Assembly (NCBI GenBank): GCA_002733575.1
Contig: NVWB01000156.1
Coordinates: 1 to 51,877, forward strand
Source of the DNA: Blastopirellula sp.
Lineage (GTDB): Bacteria > Planctomycetota > Planctomycetia > Pirellulales > Pirellulaceae
Length of the DNA stretch: 51,877 nt
Direction: 5' to 3'
Shown here: positions 26,315-36,600 of the stretch, piece by piece
Layout: each line of letters starts with the position of its first letter
How positions within the stretch are numbered: the first letter of the stretch is position 1
Position numbers and translations under genes: made by a program
The notes under the pieces: model-generated
Database searches by the model: none
Seen by the model: the letters and a program-made list of their open reading frames with translations, nothing else
What the model was told of the DNA's origin: nothing

Positions 26315-29300
26315 TTAGTTCGTGGATAGCGACTCATCTAGGTTCATGATCAATTGACAGGTGTATGTGAGTGCAGCCAATTCAATGACAGGTATCTGTC
26401 TGCTATAAGATGCTTCGCCGATTGATAATAACTTGGTTGCTTCTTTAGGAGATGCACGATATTCGTGAAGCTGTTGTTGGTGAATTTTCAAAATTATTTC
26501 TAGCTCTGCGTTTGTCGGTAAGCGACTCGTCAATTGGCGAAACGCTGTTTTTAGTTGTAGCTCAATCGACTCAGGATGATCGATCATCATCGTTTGTGCC
26601 AAGTTTCTTGCCGCTTCGACAAACGTAGGATCGTTCATCACCACAAATGCTTGTAGCGGAGTATTCGTGCGTCCTCGACGAACCGTGCAGTCTTCGCGGT
26701 TCGGTGCATTAAAGGCCGCTAAGTTCGGAGGAGGGCTCGACCGTTTCCAGTAGGTGTACAAGCTGCGGCGGTAAAGTTTGGCTCCATGATCTTGCTTGTA
26801 ATACTGGGAAGTGAATTCTCGTCCGTAGGAAATTTCACGCCAGAGATCTGCCGGTTGATAGGGCTTTACACTTTGACCGCCGATCTTATTCTCTAACAGT
26901 CCAGACGCCAATAGTGCCGAGTCACGGATTTCTTCTGCTGCTAAACGCATGCGAGGCCCTCGGCTTAATCTTCGGTTTTCAAGATCCGCAAGATAGGCAT
27001 CACGCGAGACTTCACTCGTTTGCTGGTAAGTTGATGATGTGACGATGAGCCGATGCAGGGCTTTGACATTCCAGCCGCTTTCAATGAAACGAGCCGCAAG
27101 ATGGTCAAGCAGTTGTGGATGAGAGGGGAGTTCACCACGGACTCCAAAATCTTCGGCGGTTTTAACTAGGCCCACGCCAAAATACTGCTGCCAATATCGA
27201 TTGACGATCACTCGCGCGGTCAGCGGATTGCGGCGGTCGACTAGCCACTTCGCAAAATCCAAACGATCAATCGGCCCTTCTGCTTCGATCTTGTGTAAAC
27301 TTTTTGGCACGCCAGGGTAGACTCGATCCGTTGGCTTGTCGTATTGCCCTCGTGTGAGTAAAAAAGTCTCTCTCGGTTGATCACGTTCCTGCATGACCAT
27401 CGACTGCGGAGATCGTTGGGTCAGATTACGCACATTCCGATTAATGGCCTCTGATTCTGATTGAAGTTGACGATACTGTTTATCCGTTTGTTGTAGCAAG
27501 TAGGCTGCAATCGTTTGGTTTTGCTGGGCTGATCTTTTCGATGGAGAGACGGCCAGTATTTCTGTGATGGCATTTTGATTATAGATGGCCAATACTTCAG
27601 TTCGAGATAATTCTCGCAAAAAGCAAGTGACTTCATCCAGCAGGCCGCGAAAACCGTTTCCTGTTTGGGAATTGCCTATTTGAAGTGTAGAGCTAAAAGC
27701 AAAATTGGCTGTCAAGTTATTCTGTAGATAGGCAAGAAGAGTCTCCTCTCCGTCTAGATATATTTTCAATCCTTTCGCATCGAATGAACCATCATAACTC
27801 ACTGCGATGTGCGTCCAAGTATACTTCTCTAACTTCGCCTGCGATTGCACATGAGCTGCTGCTGTGTCATCGGGTGTTGTGAGTTTTATATGAAGCGATA
27901 GGTTGTCGAGATTAATATGGAGAGTTCCCTCGTGACCCGCCGATGAAATGATCGAGACCGAGTCGTCGGTGGTCGGATAAACCCAGAGGCTGAAACTGAA
28001 TGGTTGGTGGCTGTTAGGGATTGATGGCCCTTGAATTTCGAGTGAAGTCGAGCCGTCAAATAACAAACTGTTGTCATGTTTGCCTGTGACCCAAATGGCG
28101 GATTTGTTTTCTTCCAACTCTACATTGATGAGTTCTTGGTCGCCGTTAAACTTCTTCAATAGAGTTTGATTGCCTTGTCGTTCATTCAAGGGTATCGCAA
28201 ATTGATAATCAGAAGGAATGTTTTCGTTCGATTGATTAAGGAGCTTTAATTCAGAACTAGAATTGTCCAGTTTGTTTACCTTGACTCGAATTTTTTCTGT
28301 CAAAGCTTGTTCTACTTTTTGAATCTTCTCGTTGTAATCGGCCAATTCTTGTTGTTGCAAAAAAGTAGGGCTGCTGATGTAGGGAATTGCATTGCCCCAT
28401 TTGCCATCGAGCCCTCGGTCGGTAATGTTATTGAATATCGCGTACATGCCGTAGAATTCTTGTTGGGTGATCGCATCATACTTGTGGTCATGGCACTGGG
28501 CACAACTTGTGGTCAGGCCCAGCCACACAGTCGAAGTGGTGTTCACGCGATCCACCACATAAGCATTGCGATACTCATCTTCCAGTGCGCCCATCTCATC
28601 GTTGATGGGGTGATTACGATTAAAACCTGATGCGGTGATTTGATCAATTGTGGCATTGGGCAGCATGTCGCCAGCAATTTGTTCAATGGTAAATTGATCA
28701 AACGGCATGTTGTTGTTAAGTGCATCGATCACCACCTCGCGGTAACGCCACATGTCGCGGTGGCTGTCAATGTTGTAACCATGCGTGTCTGCATATCGGG
28801 CCGCATCTAACCAGAACCGAGCTTGATGCTCTCCAAATCGAGGAGAAGCGAGCAAACGGTCCACAACTTTTGAGTAAGCATCCGCAGAGTCGTCTGCAAG
28901 ATAGGCATCCAGTTCTGCTAGTGTGGGTGGAAGCCCTGTCAGGTTGTACGTTACTCTTCGCAATAGAATTTCTTTGTTTGCCCTGGCACTCGGTTGTTGG
29001 TTGTTTTGTTCGAGTTGCGCCAAGACAAATGGATCAATCGAATTGTTTCCCCAGTTTGCACTCGTCACTTTGGGAGTATTCGGCTGCTGGATTGGCACAA
29101 GTGACCAATGTTGTTTCCAAATTGCACCTTCATCGATCCAGCGTTTAATTATTGCAATTTCAGTCAGGGAAGGCCGACGCTGCAATGAGTCTGGCGGCAT
29201 ACGATGATCTGAATCGCTAGAAATTAATCTGCGATAAAGCTCACTGTTGTGGCTTTGATGTGGGGTAATAACTGGAAGCTCATCGGTGAGGTGTTCAAAG

Positions 29301-29491
29301 AGACCAGCTCGTTGATCCAAACGCAAATCGGTGTCCCGGGTTTCTTGATCGGGTCCATGGCAGTCGTAACAGTATTGGGCCAAGATCGGTTTAACATCGC
29401 GCGCAAAGTCCACTTTCTCGGCAGCGCAGATGCCAAAGTGCGTGCAAACCACGGTGATCAAAAAGATCGATGTAATCGCCCAACGATTCAT
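26315..29491 (-). CDS. PSCyt1-DUF1549-LamG-DUF1553 exported cytochrome-like protein, copy 3
   Basis: 1058 residues from the ATG at 29491 (a TTG at 29512 is the alternative). Signal peptide MNRWAITSIFLITVVCTHFG, then PSCyt1 with CYDCH (41-45) and RMPPD, DUF1549 with RYADTHGYN, RDMWRYREVVIDALN and CAQCHDHKYD, and DUF1553 at the C-terminus with ARVIVNRYWQQYFGVG, EDFGVRGELPSHPQLLDHL and RTNTPLQAFVVMND. Unlike copies 1 and 2, a concanavalin/LamG-like module sits between the two planctomycete domains (FDGSTSLEIQG, FSFSLWVYPT, WTHIAVSYDG, LKIYLDGE, FRGLLDEVTCF). Such modules bind or display carbohydrate, suggesting this copy contacts a glycan. It pairs with the DUF1501 gene downstream. Confidence 0.93.
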   Translation of the reverse strand: MNRWAITSIFLITVVCTHFGICAAEKVDFARDVKPILAQYCYDCHGPDQETRDTDLRLDQRAGLFEHLTDELPVITPHQSHNSELYRRLISSDSDHRMPPDSLQRRPSLTEIAIIKRWIDEGAIWKQHWSLVPIQQPNTPKVTSANWGNNSIDPFVLAQLEQNNQQPSARANKEILLRRVTYNLTGLPPTLAELDAYLADDSADAYSKVVDRLLASPRFGEHQARFWLDAARYADTHGYNIDSHRDMWRYREVVIDALNNNMPFDQFTIEQIAGDMLPNATIDQITASGFNRNHPINDEMGALEDEYRNAYVVDRVNTTSTVWLGLTTSCAQCHDHKYDAITQQEFYGMYAIFNNITDRGLDGKWGNAIPYISSPTFLQQQELADYNEKIQKVEQALTEKIRVKVNKLDNSSSELKLLNQSNENIPSDYQFAIPLNERQGNQTLLKKFNGDQELINVELEENKSAIWVTGKHDNSLLFDGSTSLEIQGPSIPNSHQPFSFSLWVYPTTDDSVSIISSAGHEGTLHINLDNLSLHIKLTTPDDTAAAHVQSQAKLEKYTWTHIAVSYDGSFDAKGLKIYLDGEETLLAYLQNNLTANFAFSSTLQIGNSQTGNGFRGLLDEVTCFLRELSRTEVLAIYNQNAITEILAVSPSKRSAQQNQTIAAYLLQQTDKQYRQLQSESEAINRNVRNLTQRSPQSMVMQERDQPRETFLLTRGQYDKPTDRVYPGVPKSLHKIEAEGPIDRLDFAKWLVDRRNPLTARVIVNRYWQQYFGVGLVKTAEDFGVRGELPSHPQLLDHLAARFIESGWNVKALHRLIVTSSTYQQTSEVSRDAYLADLENRRLSRGPRMRLAAEEIRDSALLASGLLENKIGGQSVKPYQPADLWREISYGREFTSQYYKQDHGAKLYRRSLYTYWKRSSPPPNLAAFNAPNREDCTVRRGRTNTPLQAFVVMNDPTFVEAARNLAQTMMIDHPESIELQLKTAFRQLTSRLPTNAELEIILKIHQQQLHEYRASPKEATKLLSIGEASYSRQIPVIELAALTYTCQLIMNLDESLSTN

Positions 29492-29728
29492 CGTTACCCA
29501 ACACAGATTCAATGAAAGAATACGGTTACCAATTAAAGCTCATCGTGTAGCGAACTCTATTCATGATAACGCCAATCGACAGGCTAGTCCGCTAGATTAA
29601 TTTGGCCCAGCCGGTTGATTGGTCTGAAAGGGTTCTGAATCCGAAGTATTTGACCGATTCGTAGCGGATATACCGATTCTAAGGACACTTGGTTTCGTGT
29701 GTTGATATCAGAAATTAGGATCGAAAAA

Positions 29729-31087
29729 TCAGCTTAGATTCGTAAGTTTTGCTTTTGAATCACCAAACGATGTTTGCTTAATTCCCATGGCTTCGAGCAT
29801 CATAAGATATAGATTTGTCAGTGGTGTTTGATCCGCGTATCGCAAATGCCGACCAGGGCGAATGGCCCCGCCACCACGACCAGCTAACAAAATGGGTAAG
29901 TCGTTGTGGTTGTGTCGGTTGCCATCGCTGATCCCGGAACCGTACATCACCATACAATTATCAAGCAAACTGCCATCATGTTCTTTGGTTGATTGCAGTT
30001 TTTCTAAGAAGTAAGCTAGTTGTTGCACATGGAATGAATTGATTTGAGCGATCTTACTTTGTTTCTTTTCATCGTTGCCATGATGCGAAAGATTGTGATG
30101 TCCCTCGGCCACACCAATGTTGCTGTAACTGCGATTGCTGCCTGCATTGGTATACATGAACGAGGCGATTCGTGTGGAGTTGGTCTGAAACGCCAGCACC
30201 ATCATGTCCATCATCAGGCGAATATGCTCATCCATTTCTGCAGGAACACCTGCCGGGCGTGGGTAGTCGGGGGCTTCGATCTCTTTGCCATCGAGCTTGA
30301 TTGACTGTTGCAGGCGTTGTTCAATTTCTCGAACCGAGTAAAGGTACTCGTCTAGCTTTTGTTTGTCACCCTTGCCGAGCCGTTCATTCAAGCGTCGGGC
30401 ATCGTCTAAGACAAAATCTAGGATGCTTTTTTTTCTGCGAGATAAAATTGCTTGTTTGGCACGTGTTTCTTCTCTGAATTCATTACCGAACAATCGATCA
30501 AACACCAGTTGTGGATCAACTTCTTTGCCAACATGCGAGGTTGAATTGCGCCACGCCATATTCGATGTATAAACACAACTATAACCAGAGTCACAGTTGC
30601 CAGCCTGCGCACTCGGTTCGCAGCCAAGTTCTAAGGAGGGAAATCGGGTTTGGTGCCCAATTTTACTGGCGGCCAACTGGTCGACCGAAACGTCGTTAGC
30701 GATGTCGGCTCCGTTGGTTTTCTTCGGATGGGCGCCTGTCAGGAATGCGGCCACACTTCGCGCATGATCCCCGCCGCCATCGCCCAATGCATGCGCGTTG
30801 TTTAAAGTGAGACCTGATAGCGGAGTTAGTTCAGACTTCACTTTATTTAACGATTGCATCGTCTTCGGAAGATTGGTCAGATCGCCTTCTTCTGCTGGCG
30901 TCCAATCAGGCATGTGCATTCCATTGGGCACATATAAAAACGCCATGCGGACCGGAGGTTTGCCGTCAGCGCCGGAAGATGTGGGTGCAGCAGCAAGGCT
31001 GTTGTGGCCTAGAGACTCTAGCCACGGCAATGCCATGGCGGTGCCTAGTCCTCTTAACATCATGCGTCGTGAAATAGTTCCGTTCAT
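29729..31087 (-). CDS. DUF1552 (HXXSHH) domain protein
   Basis: 452 residues with a twin-arginine-like signal (ISRRMMLRGLGTAMALPWLE). The protein spans the DUF1552 family: RMAFLYVPNGMHMPDW, ALGDGGGDHARSVAAFLTGAHP, SIGELGCE-like SLELGCEPS, CVYTSNMAWRN, the HXXSHH motif itself in EGHHNLSHHGND, and the terminal GSGISDGNRHNHNDLPILLAGRGGG. The conserved His/Asp set suggests metal binding in an alkaline phosphatase-like fold; the function is unknown. Its ATG overlaps the stop codon of the preceding DUF1592-type gene by one base (TAATG), a coupled pair standard for this family. Confidence 0.93.
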   Translation of the reverse strand: MNGTISRRMMLRGLGTAMALPWLESLGHNSLAAAPTSSGADGKPPVRMAFLYVPNGMHMPDWTPAEEGDLTNLPKTMQSLNKVKSELTPLSGLTLNNAHALGDGGGDHARSVAAFLTGAHPKKTNGADIANDVSVDQLAASKIGHQTRFPSLELGCEPSAQAGNCDSGYSCVYTSNMAWRNSTSHVGKEVDPQLVFDRLFGNEFREETRAKQAILSRRKKSILDFVLDDARRLNERLGKGDKQKLDEYLYSVREIEQRLQQSIKLDGKEIEAPDYPRPAGVPAEMDEHIRLMMDMMVLAFQTNSTRIASFMYTNAGSNRSYSNIGVAEGHHNLSHHGNDEKKQSKIAQINSFHVQQLAYFLEKLQSTKEHDGSLLDNCMVMYGSGISDGNRHNHNDLPILLAGRGGGAIRPGRHLRYADQTPLTNLYLMMLEAMGIKQTSFGDSKAKLTNLS

Positions 31088-33420
31088 TACTCGCTCCGAT
31101 TTTCGCGGCGTTTAGTAAAGGGTTCGCTATGCACAATTTCTCGGATGAGAACCGAGAACTTATAATCTTCTTGCTCTAGCTTGGCCGTAATTTGATCGAC
31201 TGCACAGGTATCAAAATACTCTAAGCCACGGCCTAAAGCGTATGTCAACATTTTTTCAGATAACGTACGCACATAATCATCACGTCGATCACCCAAGACC
31301 AATTGCTTGAGGCCTTTGGCTCCTTCAAACTTGATCCCGCCAGGTAATTCGCCACTGGCGTCGATGGTGTGCTCTCCATCTTTATCTCGCCAGGCTCCAA
31401 CGGCATCGTAGTTTTCTAGTGCAAAACCAATAGGGTCCATTCTGGCATGGCACGATGCACAGGCTGGGTTTTCACGATGTTGTTTCATTCGTTCTCGTAA
31501 TGAACCAGTCAGCTTTTCCTGGGCTTCTAAAGTGGGCACATCTGCCGGAGGTTCAGGCGGTGGCGTTCCTAGAATGTTTTCCATGATCCATTTACCCCGT
31601 TTCACGGGAGAGGTTCGCGTAGGGTTAGAAGTTACCGTCAATAGACTCGCATGGGTCAGTATGCCTCCACGGCGGTCATCTTTTAATTTCACACGTTGGA
31701 ACTTGTCGCCTTGGATGCCACTGATTCCGTAATGCTTTGCCAAGGGTTCATTGACAAAGGTGTAATCGGCATCGATTAACTCTAAGATGCTACGATCTTC
31801 ATCAAAAACCGAGGCCACAAATAATTTGGTCTCTTGCTGCATGGCCTCCGCTAATTCTGAATTAAAGCTGCGAAACTGTTTCTTATCGGGCGTCATGGAA
31901 TCAAGACTGCGAAGTTGCAGCCATTGGCCAGCAAAGTTATCAATCAATGCGGTTCGTTTATCATCTTTTAGCATGCGTGCTATTTGGAAGTCAAGATTCT
32001 CGATTAATGTCCCTCGCCAGGCATGGCCAAAAAGCTCATCATCCGGCATGCTGCTCCACAGGAAGTATGACATCCGAGTTGCGAGTTCATATTGATTGAG
32101 TTTTCGGATCATGCCTGGTTCTTCATCAATTTCAACTTTGAATAAAAAGTTCGGAGAACACAATACGCCAATCACCACATCTTTGATCGCTTGCTCAAAG
32201 GTGGAACCACTATCTCTTGATAGTTTGGCCAGCAGTAATAAACGATTCAATTCATTGTCAGTAACAGATCGTCTGAATGCGCGTGAAGTGAATCTGGAAA
32301 TAATTTGCTTAAACGCTGCGCCTTCGCTGATGCCATTCTTGCCTGGCTCTGTAACAAAAATCCTACGGTGAGATTCAGGGTAATCTTCGGACGAAACCTG
32401 AAGAGGCCCAACAATCTTAACGCCAGTAACATACAGATTACGATCACGTTTGTTAGGGTCTTTGTTCTCAGGGTCGTAGTGATCATTTAAAAAAGCAAAG
32501 CTAACGGGATACTTGCCTTGTTTTAAACGTACCGGGTATTCAAAAGCCTTAGGGTTGCCTCGTGTAGCTGAGACATTAAAGATTTTCTCTTTTCGATCAG
32601 CAGCCGTGACTTTCATTTTTGGAAGTTCATTGCCTGCACGTGAGCCGTATGCCATTACCGTAACAATATATTCACCGCCTTGTGTTACTTCGAACTCGCC
32701 GATGGCTTCATCGGTGGTTGCCATAGAAAAGGAATTGCGGCTTCCACTCGTTCCTCGTTTAGAGCGGAATTTATCCAGTCTTAAATTTTGTGTCGGAATA
32801 ATATCTGAAACATTTTCGATAATCGCTTCGTCCGCAATTTTTACGGCTGCCTGATAATACTTTTCCATCAACAAAGGGGAAAGCGAGAGGACCGCTCCGA
32901 TATTATCAAAACCATAGCCGACATCATCGGCCGGAAATTCTTCGGTTGCTTTGAAGCGGACGCCCATCAAATCTCGAATCGTATTTTCGTATTCAACTCG
33001 ATTCAAGCGACGAATTGTTTCACGTCCTGGGTCAATCGTAGAAGAACAATCGTAATCCGATAACGCAGCTTTCAGCCAATCCAATGTTTGTTGAACTTCT
33101 TCGCCTTGGGGCTGCTTTGATTTTCCAGGTGGCATGTCACCCGTGGTCAACATGTCGAGTATCGAGAACCCTTGCTTCCGCCCCGAGGTCATAATTTTGC
33201 TTGCCGAGTCATACTTGGTTAAATCAAGATCGGCCTCGGCATCTTCGCCTTGATGGCACTCGATGCAATACGTTTTTAAGAAAGGGGTGATCTGTTTTTG
33301 AAAACCGGCTTCATGTTTATTTTCTGCTTTACTTTCCGCTGCCTGCGCAACGCCGATTGTCATTCCTAGTGAACTAAGGAATGAAAGCATAAGAAAGCAG
33401 TGTAAGAAGCGATATCGCAT
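31087..33420 (-). CDS. PSCyt1/DUF1587/DUF1595/DUF1592/DUF1588/DUF1585 exported cytochrome protein
   Basis: 777 residues. After a signal peptide (about 1-28) comes a cytochrome-like segment with CIECH (52-56) and GDMPPGKSKQP; then DUF1587 (RLNRVEYENTIRDLMGV, EFPADDVGYGFDN); a carbohydrate-binding-like beta domain (about 225-330, with GEYIVTVMAYGSRAGNELP); DUF1595; DUF1592 (YELATRMSYFLWSSMPDDEL, DNFAGQWLQLRSL); DUF1588 (RRGGILTHASLLTVTSNPTR, SPVKRGKWI); and DUF1585 with a second heme-type CASCH (654-658) in the ARMDPIGFALENYD context. It is predicted exported and di-heme. It is translationally coupled to the DUF1552 gene. The inserted sugar-binding-like domain supports a glycan-related role, though activity is undemonstrated. 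Confidence 0.93.
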   Translation of the reverse strand: MRYRFLHCFLMLSFLSSLGMTIGVAQAAESKAENKHEAGFQKQITPFLKTYCIECHQGEDAEADLDLTKYDSASKIMTSGRKQGFSILDMLTTGDMPPGKSKQPQGEEVQQTLDWLKAALSDYDCSSTIDPGRETIRRLNRVEYENTIRDLMGVRFKATEEFPADDVGYGFDNIGAVLSLSPLLMEKYYQAAVKIADEAIIENVSDIIPTQNLRLDKFRSKRGTSGSRNSFSMATTDEAIGEFEVTQGGEYIVTVMAYGSRAGNELPKMKVTAADRKEKIFNVSATRGNPKAFEYPVRLKQGKYPVSFAFLNDHYDPENKDPNKRDRNLYVTGVKIVGPLQVSSEDYPESHRRIFVTEPGKNGISEGAAFKQIISRFTSRAFRRSVTDNELNRLLLLAKLSRDSGSTFEQAIKDVVIGVLCSPNFLFKVEIDEEPGMIRKLNQYELATRMSYFLWSSMPDDELFGHAWRGTLIENLDFQIARMLKDDKRTALIDNFAGQWLQLRSLDSMTPDKKQFRSFNSELAEAMQQETKLFVASVFDEDRSILELIDADYTFVNEPLAKHYGISGIQGDKFQRVKLKDDRRGGILTHASLLTVTSNPTRTSPVKRGKWIMENILGTPPPEPPADVPTLEAQEKLTGSLRERMKQHRENPACASCHARMDPIGFALENYDAVGAWRDKDGEHTIDASGELPGGIKFEGAKGLKQLVLGDRRDDYVRTLSEKMLTYALGRGLEYFDTCAVDQITAKLEQEDYKFSVLIREIVHSEPFTKRRENRSE

Positions 33421-33628
33421 GAATTAGGGTGAGGTGTAGAGGATTGGATGAAAGGCAGGGAATTTAATCTGTCGAACCGGAGGCGGGATATATTAGTATA
33501 TCGTTCGACAGTCATTTCGTCCAACATCAGACCGAATATCACCATTTAATGGGCCGCAAATATCCGTTAATGGTCAGGTCGAGTCTAATTCAACGAATAA
33601 CAGACCGGCAATCCATTACAATGGAGGG

Positions 33629-36600
33629 TCAGTGAAGTTGGTCTTCTAAGTAACTCAGCAGGTCACGCATTTGGGTGATCGTGATATCTTTTTCAAATCC
33701 TTGGGGCATCAACGAGATTCCCGTCGATTGAATTTCTTCAATCTCATGCCGAGGAACGACTTGTTTTTTTCCGTTTTGAGTGAGCAACGTAAGGCTGCTT
33801 CCACTTTCATCGGCCAAAATTCCGGAGAAGGTTATTCCGGAAACCGTAAGAAGATTGTAGCCAAGATACCGGGCATCAATGGATCGGTTGGGATCAAGAA
33901 TGGAAGTTAAAAATGATTCTGGCGTGGTCGTGGTAAGCCCTTTTAAATCAGGGCCCACTTGAATCCCTTGACCTTCTAGTTGATGGCACGAAGAACATCT
34001 TTCAATGAACGTCTTTCGCCCTAGCTCAACACTTCCTGTTTGCTCCAAAGCGGTTTGGTAATTCTGAATGACTAGGGCTCGGTCTACGTCTTTTACCGAT
34101 TCAAAAATCGCTGCCGCTTTCTTTTGTAGATTGCTATCTCGATTTCTAAGCAGCAATTGACGTGAAGTGGTATCAATGTCAGCCGCGCGAACATTGTCGC
34201 TTGATTCAAGATCGGAGATCAACTGGGTTGTCCAACTCTTTCGAGAAAGGAGTACGGTAATTATTTCTTGCCGAAGTTGCGGCGTGTGACTTTTCCAGTT
34301 TGCAAATAATAGTTCTGGAACACGGTCACCCGCGATGCTAGACAGACTTTGGATCGCCGCTTGTTGCACTGCGAATGATTGACTCGAAGTAAGTAATTCC
34401 TCCGATAAGAGTGTAGTTAGTTCGGCATCGCCTTTTGATGTGATACCCAGCACAGAGATGGCCGCTATCCGCAATGAGTCGCTTTGTTTGATGTCGATGA
34501 CCTTTTTACTCAGTTGAGTTCGCATCGTTTCCCACTGTTGCTGCACTTGGGTTGCGTCTTCTGATTTGCGAATCAAGTCGGTCATTGTGAGCTTCTTCTC
34601 AGAGAGTGCCGCTGAGATTTGCGTTAAAGCCGTGAGCTGCCAGACTTCGAGATCTGATTCTCTAAGGTACAATGGTAGATGTTTGGCAGCCGTTTCAATC
34701 TTGCCCATGCGAATTGCCATCGCTAGTAAGGTTGCCCCAAATTGATGAGGTTGGGACTCCGTTTCTTTTTGAAAGAATTCTTGGGTGACCTGATCTATAT
34801 TCTCTGTCGTCAACGAGCTTAATAACGCATCTTGGAAATGTGAATCGCCTGATGTTCGACTTAACAATGCAATTAGCGAACTTGTGTTCGATGAATCATG
34901 CTCGCCTAGACTCAAGGCCAATTGCAAGCGAACGGATTCGTCAGAGTTTTGGGTAAGCTCATTAAAACTAGGCGAAAACAACTGAAATTCTTGTGGATAG
35001 AACTCGCTCAACTGAATTGCATTACGCTGCACTTCAGGGTGTTTGTCTGACAGGGCCGTAACAACATCACTGATTTTTAGTGTGCCGAGCCCTTGCAGTG
35101 TCCAGAGCGATTGAATTTGTGTTTGGGGAAGAAGACCAGATTGACTCAACGCTCGTAAGGTTTTAGACGCCTGTTGAAGATTGTTTAACACCAAATGTCG
35201 CTGGGCCCGGTCTCTCACGATTCCGTTAGGACTGGTCATTAATTTGGCAACTTGAATCGGACTCAAGTTGGTCATATCTGGAATCGTTCTCAATTCTTTG
35301 CCAATGGGCACCACTCGGTAGATTCGCCCTAGACCTTCTCCGGCACGAAAGTCAAGTTCTGACCAACGATCCTTGGGCACATACTGCGGGTGATCAATTA
35401 CTTCACGATAGATGTCGGCAATCCATAACGCACCATCAGGGCCGGTTCGCATCATGTTCGGGCGAAACCAGTTGTCGAACGAGGCGAGGAACTCTTGGTT
35501 CGATTCTTCATCGATCCGTTGACTCGTAAAAGTGGACCCTTTTCTCATGATTCGTTCACGATGAATCAAGTTGTTCACCGGTTCGCTCGTAAAACAAAAC
35601 GATTGATTGCCAAACAGCAGCGAGTCTCGATAGACCATGGCACTATTGGCAGAAGTGTGATGGCCGACTTGTGATTCATGGAAGAAAATACCACGTCTGC
35701 CAATCGGAAAAATGGCCCCAGGTGCAGGCGTCACCGAGACATCGTTAATAGATTGCGAGACTTTTAAAAAAGGGTTCCTGGAAATATAACGATCTTCCAA
35801 GACATAATGCCACATCGGTTTGGCATTGCTGCAACCAAACCAATTACCAAAATCATCGCGGTTACGTCCAAACTGTGCCCTGCCAGTCAATGCTTCGAAC
35901 TTGCCGGTTCGTGGATCAATCCTCAAGTCTCTGCCACGAATGGCAATCTTTTGATCGGATTGCGAGGATTGAATAGGATCAACGCTGCTGATCCCATTGG
36001 CACAGTAGACCCAGTTGTCTAAACCCCAACGCAGACCATTAATCCGAAGTTGCGGATTCCCTTCCGTAAAGCCAGAGTAAATCTTCTCGATGGAATCAGC
36101 TTTGTCATTTTCATCTCGATCCGGCAAGAATAAAATATCCGGCGCACAGGTGACTAGAATTCCATCTTTCCAACAAAGAATGCCATTAGGGAAACTGAGC
36201 CCACTGGCAAAAACGGTTGCTTTATCATACTTGCCATCTTGATTGGTATCTTCTAATACTTTGATACGCCCACCCGGTTTTCCATTTCCATCAACGCCCA
36301 GTGGATAATCGGTCATTTCTACAACCCAAAGTCTGCCATCTTCTGACCAATCAAAAGCAACTGGGTCTTCAATCAAAGGTTCGGCTGCCACTAGTTCAAT
36401 TTTGTAACCCTTGGCTATTTGCAAATACTTGAGTGATTCCTCTGGGCTCACTGGACTCGCCACAAAGGGGCGGTTTTTATATTCGGATAAGGAATGAAGT
36501 AAATCGGCCGAGTTCCGGCTCACCTTCTTTCCGGCTTTAATAGATCGCGGCACGTTGGCCTGTTGGACTTTATTGAGAAGTTCAATGACCGTTTTTCGAA

